Assembly (NCBI GenBank): GCA_902797785.1
Contig: CADBUD010000041.1
Location: 1-6,316, forward strand
Reading direction: 5' to 3'
DNA length: 6,316 nt
Source: an uncultured Lachnospiraceae bacterium
Lineage (GTDB): Bacteria > Bacillota > Clostridia > Lachnospirales > Lachnospiraceae
Shown: positions 1 to 5,854 of the stretch, in pieces
How the letters are laid out: the number at the start of each line of letters is the position of its first letter
Numbering within the stretch: the stretch's first letter is position 1
The notes under the pieces: generated by a model
The model's database searches: none
What the model was told of the DNA's origin: nothing
Seen by the model: only the letters and a program-made list of their open reading frames with translations
Position numbers and translations under genes: made by a program

Positions 1-3
1 AGT

Positions 4-93
4 CCCCCTCCCGGCATTCGGATTTCCCGCTGCTTCGCAGCTCTCCCGGCGCATTCGCGCCTGAAATCCTCATACTGGGAGGGGTTCTTTTTT
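4..93 (+). terminator. Branched stem structure with T-run (intrinsic terminator or end of a structured RNA)
   Basis: The arm CCCCTCCCGG (5-14) pairs with CTGGGAGGGG (75-84), ten pairs including one G-U, and TTCTTTTTT follows at 85-93. Inside it, GGATTT (20-25) pairs with AAATCC (64-69), and that stem encloses two perfect 5-bp hairpins: GCTGC-TTC-GCAGC (29-41) and GGCGC-ATTC-GCGCC (48-61). The stem plus T-run on the + strand is what an intrinsic terminator needs, so it should end a transcript entering from the left edge. The internal three-way junction is more elaborate than a usual terminator, so this may be the 3' end of a structured RNA. The identity of that RNA, if it exists, is unknown. 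Confidence 0.65.
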
Positions 94-172
94 GCGTATA
101 GTTCCGTTCCCGACACCCGGATTTTCTGCTGACATCGCTTTTGGAGAATTTCGTTCATGAGCCTAACAGAAG

Positions 173-213
173 AGAATCAGACCGTTCTCCCTTATAATAG
201 AAAGAATCAGACC
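173..213 (+). repeat. 11-bp direct repeat flanking the recombinase -10 box
   Basis: AGAATCAGACC occurs exactly at 173-183 and again at 203-213. The copies start 30 bp apart, close to three helical turns, so they lie on the same DNA face. The TATAAT box at 193-198 sits between them: the first copy covers the expected -35 region and the second the expected transcription start. This is how an operator is often placed. Autoregulation by the downstream recombinase or binding by another repressor are both inferences. Confidence 0.55.
193..198 (+). promoter_or_regulatory. Probable -10 box for the recombinase gene
   Basis: A perfect TATAAT lies 80 bp before the chosen start codon of the recombinase. 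No recognisable -35 hexamer is found 16-18 bp upstream (the bases there are purine-rich), and there is no TG extension. Promoter strength may therefore be low or depend on a factor binding the flanking direct repeats. Confidence 0.45.
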
Positions 214-272
214 TATCACCGTATAGCGTCAGTGAAGACAGGAATGTTAAAAAAATGACAGGGAGGAAAAGT

Positions 273-869
273 ATGGAAGGAAACGTGTACGGATACATAC
301 GGGTATCCACAAAAGAACAAAATGAGGACAGGCAAAGAATCGCCATGAAGAAATTTGGGATTCCGGAACAACGCATTTATTTTGATAAACAATCAGGAAT
401 GGATTTCAACCGTCCCGGATATCAAAAGTTAATGAAGAAGCTTCGTCCCAATGATACCTTCGTGATTAAAAGCATTGACCGTCTGGGAAGAAACTATGAT
501 GAAATCCTAGAACAGTGGCGTTATATTACCCAGGAAAAGAAAGCAGGAATCATCGTATTGGACATGCCTTTGCTGGAAACGGAGACAGAATGCGGGCTGA
601 TGGGAAAGCTGATTGCTGAAATCATGCTGCATCTGCTTTGTTATGTCGCGGAAACAGAGAGGGAAAATATCCGGCAGAGACAGGCGGAGGGAATCGCTGC
701 GGCAAAAGCTAGAGGAGTAAAGTTCGGCCGAAGAGAGCTTCCAATCCCGGAGGGATTCGAGCAGGTCCGTAAGCTGTGGGGAAAGGGGGAAATCAGTGGA
801 AGACAGGCGGCAAAGCTGCTGGGGGTAGAGTATCGGACATTCAAGAAATGGTGTGGGCTGCGGGGGTAG
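273..869 (+). CDS. Small serine recombinase (resolvase/invertase family)
   Basis: This 198-residue protein has the size and order of a small serine recombinase, which cuts and rejoins DNA at paired sites through a serine-DNA link. The catalytic domain opens with YGYIRVST, giving nucleophile Ser12 and Arg10. Arg47 (NRPGY) and Asp69-Arg70-Arg73 (IDRLGR) match the family's active-site residues. A long helix (about 111-147, with ETERENIRQRQAEGI) would form the dimer interface and lead to DNA. Residues 173-195 (GEISGRQAAKLLGVEYRTFKKW) form a C-terminal helix-turn-helix. The start at 273 is preferred over the ATG at 255 because GGGAGGA (261-267) sits 5 nt before it and homologues begin near this point. 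No terminator follows, so transcripts may read into the regulator gene. The family is certain. Whether it resolves, inverts or transposes cannot be told, because no proven site is visible. Confidence 0.93.
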   Translation: MEGNVYGYIRVSTKEQNEDRQRIAMKKFGIPEQRIYFDKQSGMDFNRPGYQKLMKKLRPNDTFVIKSIDRLGRNYDEILEQWRYITQEKKAGIIVLDMPLLETETECGLMGKLIAEIMLHLLCYVAETERENIRQRQAEGIAAAKARGVKFGRRELPIPEGFEQVRKLWGKGEISGRQAAKLLGVEYRTFKKWCGLRG

Positions 870-886
870 ATTTTTTCATGTATTTT

Positions 887-895
887 TGGTATAAT
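887..895 (+). promoter_or_regulatory. Extended -10 promoter for the regulator-kinase genes
   Basis: TGGTATAAT is a perfect extended -10 element (TGnTATAAT). The best -35 at 17-bp spacing (867-872, TAGATT) matches only three of six consensus bases, which is tolerable for an extended -10 promoter. Transcription would start near 902 and give a leader of about 130 nt before the regulator start codon. The -10 lies only 18 bp after the recombinase stop codon, so the two-component genes appear to have their own basal promoter. Confidence 0.65.
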
Positions 896-944
896 ACAGC
901 GGAAATGCTGACCTGCAGAAGATATGATTCAGCGGTCAAAAGTC

Positions 945-979
945 TTTCTCCACGATAAGCTCGCTTGTCGGTGGAGAGA
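945..979 (+). repeat. Strong near-perfect hairpin/palindrome in the leader of the response regulator
   Basis: TTTCTCCACGATAAGC (945-960) faces GCTTGTC-G-GTGGAGAGA (963-979) across the dinucleotide TC (961-962). This gives 16 pairs, two of them G-U, and one bulged G at 970. It lies about 45-75 nt into the predicted leader. No T-run follows, so it is not an intrinsic terminator on the + strand. It could stabilise or regulate the mRNA. It could also be a dyad DNA site, for instance a crossover site for the adjacent recombinase. Neither role is shown. Confidence 0.6.
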
Positions 980-1034
980 AGATGCGGAGCATGGAACAAT
1001 CCAAGGAATATGTGATGGGAGAAAATATTGGACG

Positions 1035-1703
1035 ATGAAGAAACAGAAAAAAATACTCATTCTGGAAGATGATGGAATGATCATGTCAGGTCTTGTGTAT
1101 GCCATGGAATCGGAGGGATACCTGGCAGTTCATGCGAAGAATGTAAAAGAGGCATTTGATATTGTTGAAGAAACAGACATAGACCTGGGAATACTTGATA
1201 TGCAGCTTCCGGATGGGAGAGGATCTGAAGTGGGAAAAAGGCTTAAGGAAAAAGGAGTTCCTGTCATCTTTTTGACCGTGGAGGATGATGAATCCGGCAT
1301 CGTGAAGGCTTTTGAAGATGGTGCTGATGATTATATTGTCAAACCATTCAGGATTCGTGAACTTTTGGCAAGAGTAAAGCGCACGTTGGAGCATCGCAAT
1401 GGTGAGACGGATAAAATGATCACCATAGGCAGAACGAGAATCGATACAGAGTCAGGAAGAGTCTATGCGGGTGACGAACCGGTGGAATTAACAGCACTTG
1501 AATATAGAGTCCTCCTTATATTTGCTGCTAATAAGGGAGTCCTTCTGACAAGAAGCCAGATACTGAATAAAATATGGGATATAGACGGAAATTTTGTGGA
1601 AGATAACACGCTCACGGTTTATATCAAGCGCCTTCGAAAGAAACTGGGGGACGCCATAAATATCGACACGGTAAGGGGGATTGGATATCGTGTGGATAAG
1701 TAA
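1035..1703 (+). CDS. OmpR-family response regulator
   Basis: This 222-residue protein has a receiver domain (about 5-118) and a winged-helix DNA-binding domain (about 125-222). The acidic pocket is Glu11-Asp12-Asp13, the phosphoacceptor is Asp55 (ILDMQLPDG), and Thr81 and Lys103 (YIVKPF) complete the active site. The C-terminal part shows the usual OmpR pattern: LTALEYRVL, the LTRSQIL helix, the recognition helix with VYIKRLRKKLG, and the VRGIGYRV wing. Length and motifs are complete, so it should be functional. The ATG at 1035 fits the normal receiver start, although the nearest purine run (GGGAGA, 1017-1022) is rather far at 12 nt. The frame is open back to an ATG at 924, but that would add 37 residues unlike any receiver domain. 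The gene overlaps the next, and its product probably activates the ABC genes. Confidence 0.95.
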   Translation: MKKQKKILILEDDGMIMSGLVYAMESEGYLAVHAKNVKEAFDIVEETDIDLGILDMQLPDGRGSEVGKRLKEKGVPVIFLTVEDDESGIVKAFEDGADDYIVKPFRIRELLARVKRTLEHRNGETDKMITIGRTRIDTESGRVYAGDEPVELTALEYRVLLIFAANKGVLLTRSQILNKIWDIDGNFVEDNTLTVYIKRLRKKLGDAINIDTVRGIGYRVDK

Positions 1704-2514
1704 GAAGGAAATCGAGGATCTCTCGCAGTACATAAAGCAGGATAACCGGAGGGAACTTCCAGATATAAGAGACAATAAAGAAGGAGCCTTCAGCATTCTG
1801 AAGAATGATATCCACGATCTGCTCCATAAAAAAAACGAAGAAATAAAAAATTTATACGAAGAGAGAGATTCACTTTCAGAGTATATGTCGGATATATCTC
1901 ATCAGCTAAAGACACCGATAACTTCCATGCTTATCATGCTGGATCTGATGGAAAATGCAGATCCGGAAAAACAAGAGGAGTTTATCAGAAATATCAGGTT
2001 TTCTTTGACCAAAATGGAGTGGCTCGTGGGAGCTCTTCTCAAAATGGCAAAAATTGATGCCAAAGCTGTCAAATTCAATAAAAAACAGGTGGCGGTATCT
2101 GAACTGGTAAAAGAGGTGAAGTCATCCGTTGCGATTTTACTTGATGTAAATAACCAGTCCATCGAGCAAAGATCCGATGCCCATATATGCTGTGATATAA
2201 GATGGACGACAGAAGCATTGACCAATATAGTGAAAAACGCGATCGAACATTCGCCTTCAGGCTCTTGCTTATCCATTGATTGTGGAGAAAATCCATTATA
2301 TGACTGGATATCTGTAAAGGACTGTGGTCTGGGATTGGACAGGAGCAGTTATCTTTCCATTTTTAAGAGATTTGAATACTCTACCAATGAGAACGGATTT
2401 GGAATCGGCATGCCCCTCGCACTAAAAATCGTAAAGGGGCAGGGAGGAGATATCGATGTGGATTTCGGAGGCGGTGGGGAAGGCGCAACATTCACGATCA
2501 AGTTTTTTAAGTGA
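1690..2514 (+). CDS. Sensor histidine kinase lacking membrane segments
   Basis: This is a HisKA plus HATPase_c kinase, the likely partner of the upstream regulator. Numbered from GTG 1690 (274 residues), a charged linker (5-60) leads to the H-box ISHQLKTPI with phosphoacceptor His71. The N-box ALTNIVKNAIEHS (Asn183), G1 box DCGLG (Asp211), F-box IFKRF and G2 box GFGIGMPLAL follow, so the catalytic core is complete. Relatives in Clostridia usually have two transmembrane helices before the linker (about 330 residues); here none exists, because the frame is closed by a TAA at 1672. GTG 1690 is preferred to TTG 1681 since AAGGGGGA (1673-1680) directly abuts the TTG but lies 9 nt before the GTG. 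It overlaps the regulator gene by 14 nt, suggesting translational coupling. It is either a cytosolic kinase signalled by the transporter or a derivative that lost its sensor region. Confidence 0.9.
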   Translation: MWISKKEIEDLSQYIKQDNRRELPDIRDNKEGAFSILKNDIHDLLHKKNEEIKNLYEERDSLSEYMSDISHQLKTPITSMLIMLDLMENADPEKQEEFIRNIRFSLTKMEWLVGALLKMAKIDAKAVKFNKKQVAVSELVKEVKSSVAILLDVNNQSIEQRSDAHICCDIRWTTEALTNIVKNAIEHSPSGSCLSIDCGENPLYDWISVKDCGLGLDRSSYLSIFKRFEYSTNENGFGIGMPLALKIVKGQGGDIDVDFGGGGEGATFTIKFFK

Positions 2515-2540
2515 CTAAAATAACATAATAAAATTCAAAA

Positions 2541-2574
2541 CTGTCACCCTAGAGTCATTTTCAGCAGGTATACT
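2541..2574 (+). promoter_or_regulatory. Candidate activator-dependent promoter for the ABC genes
   Basis: A good -10 box TATACT (2569-2574) has no matching -35 hexamer at 16-18 bp. Instead, the motif GTCA occurs at 2543-2546 and 2554-2557 (CTGTCA and GAGTCA). The 11-bp spacing is one helical turn, as is typical for tandem half-sites of OmpR-family regulators. The sites lie around and upstream of the missing -35. This suggests the ABC genes are induced separately from the regulator-kinase genes by the phosphorylated regulator. The sequence motifs are seen; the regulation is inferred. Confidence 0.5.
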
Positions 2575-2611
2575 CATTAATGAAAACAAGGGGTTCGAAG
2601 GAGGAAGAAAA

Positions 2612-3295
2612 ATGACAGTTTTGGAAGTAAAAGATCTAACAAAGAAATATGGACAAGGGGAATCGGAGGTTGTTGCCCTGGATCATATTTCTTTTTCTGT
2701 GAAAAAAGGAGAGTTCGTCGCGATCATCGGAGCTTCAGGCTCTGGCAAATCTACGCTTATGAATATGATAGGCGGGATCGATCATCCAACGTCCGGGGAT
2801 GTGATCATCGATGGAAAAGGCATTTTTTCAATGTCTGAGGATGAACTTGCAATCTTCAGACGAAGAAATCTGGGAATGATTTATCAGTTCTATAATTTGA
2901 TTCCGTCTCTTACAGCAGAGGAGAACATTGTACTTCCATGGCGGCTTGATGGGAGACGCATGAATAAGGACAAGGTAAAGGAACTCCTGACGATACTCGG
3001 TCTAAAGGACAGGGCGGACCATCTGCCGGGGCAGATGTCCGGAGGACAGCAGCAGAGAGTTTCCATAGGAAGAGCTTTGATCAATGAACCTGCATTTATT
3101 CTGGCGGATGAGCCTACTGGAAATCTTGACAGTAAGACCTCGTCCGATATCATAGACCTCTTAAAATATACAAATGAACGGTTGAATCAGACGATACTGC
3201 TTATTACGCATGACGAAAAAATAGCGCTTGGTGCAGACAGGATCATCACCATAGGAGATGGAAGGATTTTAAGAGATGAGGTGATGAAAAAATGA
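2612..3295 (+). CDS. ABC transporter ATP-binding protein (MacB/LolD/BceA-like)
   Basis: This 227-residue protein is a full-length nucleotide-binding subunit of the type that pairs with FtsX-domain permeases. It has Walker A GASGSGKST (40-48), Q-loop Gln92 (MIYQFYNL), signature MSGGQQQR (142-149), Walker B ILADEP (163-168), D-loop GNLDS (170-174) and switch His200 (LLITHDE). It should bind and hydrolyse ATP at the inner face of the membrane to drive its partner permease. AAGGAGGA (2598-2605) lies 6 nt before the ATG, the strongest ribosome site in the window, consistent with high expression on induction. Its stop overlaps the permease start by 4 nt (ATGA), so the two are coupled. Context with a two-component system suggests peptide or envelope-stress resistance. 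The substrate cannot be read from the sequence. Confidence 0.95.
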   Translation: MTVLEVKDLTKKYGQGESEVVALDHISFSVKKGEFVAIIGASGSGKSTLMNMIGGIDHPTSGDVIIDGKGIFSMSEDELAIFRRRNLGMIYQFYNLIPSLTAEENIVLPWRLDGRRMNKDKVKELLTILGLKDRADHLPGQMSGGQQQRVSIGRALINEPAFILADEPTGNLDSKTSSDIIDLLKYTNERLNQTILLITHDEKIALGADRIITIGDGRILRDEVMKK

Positions 3296-5286
3296 AGCTG
3301 ACAGCAGAACTTGCCTTGAAACAGGTTAAGGGAAATAAAAAAAGAACACTGGGCGCGGTTATAGCAACCACCTTGTCCACAGCGCTTCTTACAGCGGTTA
3401 TGAGCTTTGTTACCAGCGGTTACAAAATGCTGGAGGATTTTCTTGAACCAGGGCTGGGCGAATATTCCGGGGCATATAGGATGCTCCTTTTCGTTCCGGC
3501 ATTGTTTTTGAGCCTGCTCATTGCTTTTATGTCAGTAACAGTCATCTCAAATATTTACGAAATCAGTGCCAGTAAAAGGCTTATTGAATTTGGAGTATTA
3601 AAATGTGTAGGAGCTACAGGAAAGCAGATCAGAGAAACCGTAAGATATGAAAGCTTGTGGATCAGCCTTTTTGCTGTCCCTGCCGGCCTGCTGCTCGGGA
3701 CGCTGATAGGTTTTATCGGGGTCCTGGCAGCCGGACGGTACGTAAGCTATTTTAATGATCTTTCCAGAAGCATTATCATGAGGCCATTTTCATTCTCATT
3801 GGAGTTTCATGTATCATTTGTAACCTATGTTCTTGCTGCAATAGTTTCGTTCCTGGTGATTTTGATATCGGCAGGAAAACCGGCCAGAAGATCTGGAAAT
3901 ATCACGGCAATCCAATGTATGAAAGGGATTCATGATATGACTGTGGGGGTGGATAAGGTAAACGACAGGATCGTTATAGAGAAGCTTTTCGGCTATGAAG
4001 GGAATCTGGCTTATAAAAATATAAAAAGAAATAAAAGCGGCTACAGATCATCGATACGAGCTCTTGCCTTGTCCATAACACTGATACTATTTGTTGGAAG
4101 CTTTGAGAAACAGGCGCAGGGCGCGATTGATTGGATGACGGGAATGGGAGATGACATGCTTGTCGATTATACGTCCGTGATGAATGACACAATAAATGAA
4201 AAAACGGGAAAACCACAGGCAGAGATAGCCGCGCCGATACCATACGACACAGCGGATAGGATAACCGAGAGGTTAAGAGAATATCAGGCAGATTATGAGG
4301 TCATAGGAGTCGGCTCTGACAAAGAAACCTTTAAAGCTATTCCGGATGCGGATGTGATGTCAGCAGGATTCCTTGATACAGCAGGTGTACTTAATGAATA
4401 TGGAGAGATAAAATGTGAACTTATTACGGTCGATCGTGATAATTATTCCCGGATTTGTGAAAAAGCAGGGGTTCCCGTGGGAAGCAATATTCTTATCAAC
4501 AGCTATGCATATAATGATAATGGAGAGATAAAGACAATGGCTCCCATAGATGGAGAGATTCATGAAATAACATTGATAGATGCAGCCAATGAAACAAAGA
4601 TGATTAAGATCGAAGGCATGCTGACGGTAGAAGAGCTGGCATCGAAGGCATTTAACGGGATATCACAGCCTCCCATCAGAGTGATCATTCCAACAGGGGA
4701 TTCAAGATATTTTACATGGTATTCGAATCCGGAGGATGATGAGGATTTTACCAAATTTGCAAGAGGAATCATGGATGAAATCTACCCCATACTGACAGAA
4801 GATTCTTATATAGAACAGGGATATTCTGTCAGAATCAGCAGAGCTGATCAGATGATCAAGGTAATGAACATAGCGGTAATATTGGGAGAGATTCTGCTTA
4901 TGGGACTTATCATTCTTCTGATTGTTATGGGTCTTGCCGGTGTTATAAGCACCCTCAGTTCAAGCATAAGGATGAGAAAAAGAGAATTTGCCGTGCTAAA
5001 GAGTGTGGGAATGACCAGAGCTTCTCTTGAAAAAATGATATTCTGCGAAAGCATCATTTGCTCATCCAAAGCAAGCATAACCGGAATCACGACAGGAATC
5101 CTGCTTCCGTGGCTGATCAATCTGTCCATAAGGAAGGTATTGCCAGTAAAATATGAGCTTCCGCTCACATCACTTTTTATCGGGATTCTTATCGTATTTG
5201 TGATAATGATCCTGGTGGCGAAGGTTGAGATACAGAAGCTTAGAGGTCAAAATATGATAGAAGATATCAGAATGGATCTGATGTGA
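3292..5286 (+). CDS. FtsX-family ABC transporter permease with large extracytoplasmic domain
   Basis: This 664-residue membrane protein has two FtsX-type regions. Predicted transmembrane stretches lie near residues 21-42, 65-88, 121-147, 174-194, 255-270, 525-553, 588-610 and 625-643. Each FtsX region carries the typical cytoplasmic coupling pattern (RLIEFGVLKCVGAT at 96-109; KREFAVLKSVGMT at 563-575). One soluble domain of about 250 residues (271-524), acidic and with recurring GEI motifs, lies between the fifth and sixth stretches and should face outside. This resembles MacB/BceB-type mechanotransmission permeases, although prototype BceB has ten helices. The start is fixed by the 4-nt overlap with the ATPase stop and GAGGTGA (3278-3284) upstream. 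No frameshift is seen. It likely forms a complex with the ATPase and, given the soluble kinase, may also be the signal receiver. The substrate is unknown. Confidence 0.93.
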   Translation: MKLTAELALKQVKGNKKRTLGAVIATTLSTALLTAVMSFVTSGYKMLEDFLEPGLGEYSGAYRMLLFVPALFLSLLIAFMSVTVISNIYEISASKRLIEFGVLKCVGATGKQIRETVRYESLWISLFAVPAGLLLGTLIGFIGVLAAGRYVSYFNDLSRSIIMRPFSFSLEFHVSFVTYVLAAIVSFLVILISAGKPARRSGNITAIQCMKGIHDMTVGVDKVNDRIVIEKLFGYEGNLAYKNIKRNKSGYRSSIRALALSITLILFVGSFEKQAQGAIDWMTGMGDDMLVDYTSVMNDTINEKTGKPQAEIAAPIPYDTADRITERLREYQADYEVIGVGSDKETFKAIPDADVMSAGFLDTAGVLNEYGEIKCELITVDRDNYSRICEKAGVPVGSNILINSYAYNDNGEIKTMAPIDGEIHEITLIDAANETKMIKIEGMLTVEELASKAFNGISQPPIRVIIPTGDSRYFTWYSNPEDDEDFTKFARGIMDEIYPILTEDSYIEQGYSVRISRADQMIKVMNIAVILGEILLMGLIILLIVMGLAGVISTLSSSIRMRKREFAVLKSVGMTRASLEKMIFCESIICSSKASITGITTGILLPWLINLSIRKVLPVKYELPLTSLFIGILIVFVIMILVAKVEIQKLRGQNMIEDIRMDLM

Positions 5287-5297
5287 TTCCCCTATCT

Positions 5298-5356
5298 CGC
5301 AAGCTTTCATGCGCTTTTTGTATACAGAAGCTGTGAAGGCTAACAGACAAAAAGCG
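5298..5356 (+). terminator. Inverted repeats after the permease, possible weak terminator
   Basis: A short hairpin CGCA (5298-5301) / TGCG (5310-5313) is followed by CTTTTTG, a minimal intrinsic terminator shape. A perfect 10-bp inverted repeat, CGCTTTTTGT (5312-5321) and ACAAAAAGCG (5347-5356), overlaps it. The 25-nt loop of that repeat holds ACAG-AAG-CTGT (5324-5334). Neither is a classic GC-rich stem with a following T-run. Ending the ABC transcript here is plausible because a fresh promoter starts 27 bp further on, but this is inference. Confidence 0.4.
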
Positions 5357-5382
5357 AATCTGGTCGGTTCCATAGAAATCAA

Positions 5383-5411
5383 GTGACAAAAAAGAGAATT
5401 AGCATTATAAT
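5383..5411 (+). promoter_or_regulatory. Sigma-A-type promoter of the broken AAA-ATPase-like gene
   Basis: GTGACA (5383-5388, five of six bases of TTGACA) and a perfect TATAAT (5406-5411) are separated by 17 bp, the optimal spacing. Transcription would start near 5418, just ahead of the GAGGTGAG ribosome site (5433-5440) and ATG 5443. This is the best two-box promoter in the window, and it drives a gene that no longer encodes an intact product. Confidence 0.7.
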
Positions 5412-5442
5412 TATGAGCAACAGCAAAGAGATGAGGTGAGCT

Positions 5443-5838
5443 ATGGGAAAATATTTGAATCCGGGCAATACTATATTTAAAAAAGCGGTTGAGTCAGAAA
5501 TATATGTGGACAAGACAGGAATGATTAATTACATCAATTCGGTGGTCAATACGGAACAGAGTTATATCTGTGTATCACGGCAACAGATAAACAAGTGTCG
5601 GAAAAGCCTTTATTTACGCAGGTTTTCTTGGGATGCCTTTGGAATTTACAACGAATTTACAACTTTTTATCAGCGGAATGCTTTGGTATGGGAAATGCCT
5701 GACGGAGAATGGAAGGACATTCTTCCAGTAGGTTATGTTTGTATCATTGAATATGGATGGAGATGTGGTATAATGAACAAAACGTATATATTATCTCGAA
5801 GAAAAAGATTCCTGATATATATTGGAATATGCTTGTGA
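5443..5838 (+). pseudogene. Remnant of an AAA-ATPase-like / PD-(D/E)XK protein
   Basis: The first 46 residues, from MGKYLNPGN through SEIYVDKTGMI to TEQSYICVSR, match the start of the AAA-ATPase-like family (often with a C-terminal PDDEXK_9 domain) that is abundant in Lachnospiraceae and Bacteroidetes. In intact members, CVSR is followed directly by PRRFGKS, the Walker A loop, and the protein runs to roughly 500-600 residues. Here CVSR is followed by QQINKCRKS, no P-loop is present, and the remaining 80 or so residues are not recognisable in any of the three + frames. The frame ends after 131 residues. The gene has therefore lost its ATP-binding loop and most of its length, by deletion or rearrangement after codon 46 or so. 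Its promoter and ribosome site are intact, so a short peptide could still be made. I could not place the 5581-5838 stretch in any family. Confidence 0.75.
5747..5774 (+). promoter_or_regulatory. Promoter of the Rpn-family nuclease gene, inside the gene remnant
   Basis: TTGAAT (5747-5752) is 16 bp from a perfect TATAAT (5769-5774), and TG at 5766-5767 makes the latter an extended -10 (TGGTATAAT). Transcription would start near 5781, about 74 nt before the TTG start codon at 5855. It lies within the decayed upstream gene, so the nuclease need not depend on the remnant's promoter. Confidence 0.6.
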
Positions 5839-5854
5839 ACAGGAGGTGGGGCGT

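Noticed and set aside
255..272. Earlier ATG (255) for the recombinase
   Set aside because: GGGAGGA at 261-267 lies inside that reading and is well placed for ATG 273, where homologues also begin.
155..376. Minus-strand open frame with repeated RSDS motifs
   Set aside because: The apparent peptide repeat is just the 11-bp DNA direct repeat (173-213) read on the other strand, and the frame overlaps the recombinase.
924..1034. N-terminal extension of the response regulator from ATG 924
   Set aside because: The added 37 residues run through the hairpin, have no ribosome site, and precede a normal receiver start; ATG 1035 fits the family.
1902..2276. Long minus-strand open frames opposite the kinase, and similar ones elsewhere (e.g. 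4848-5168, 1086-1394)
   Set aside because: They lie opposite well-supported genes, have no ribosome sites, and their translations are serine/leucine-rich antisense products with no recognisable motifs.
2541..2574. CTGTCA (2541-2546) as a normal -35 for TATACT
   Set aside because: The spacer would be 22 bp, too long for a standard promoter; the tandem-site reading fits better.
4360..4570. Short repeated TGGAGAGAT tracts in the permease gene
   Set aside because: They encode recurrent GEI residues in the ectodomain and are too short and irregular to be a repeat element or CRISPR array.
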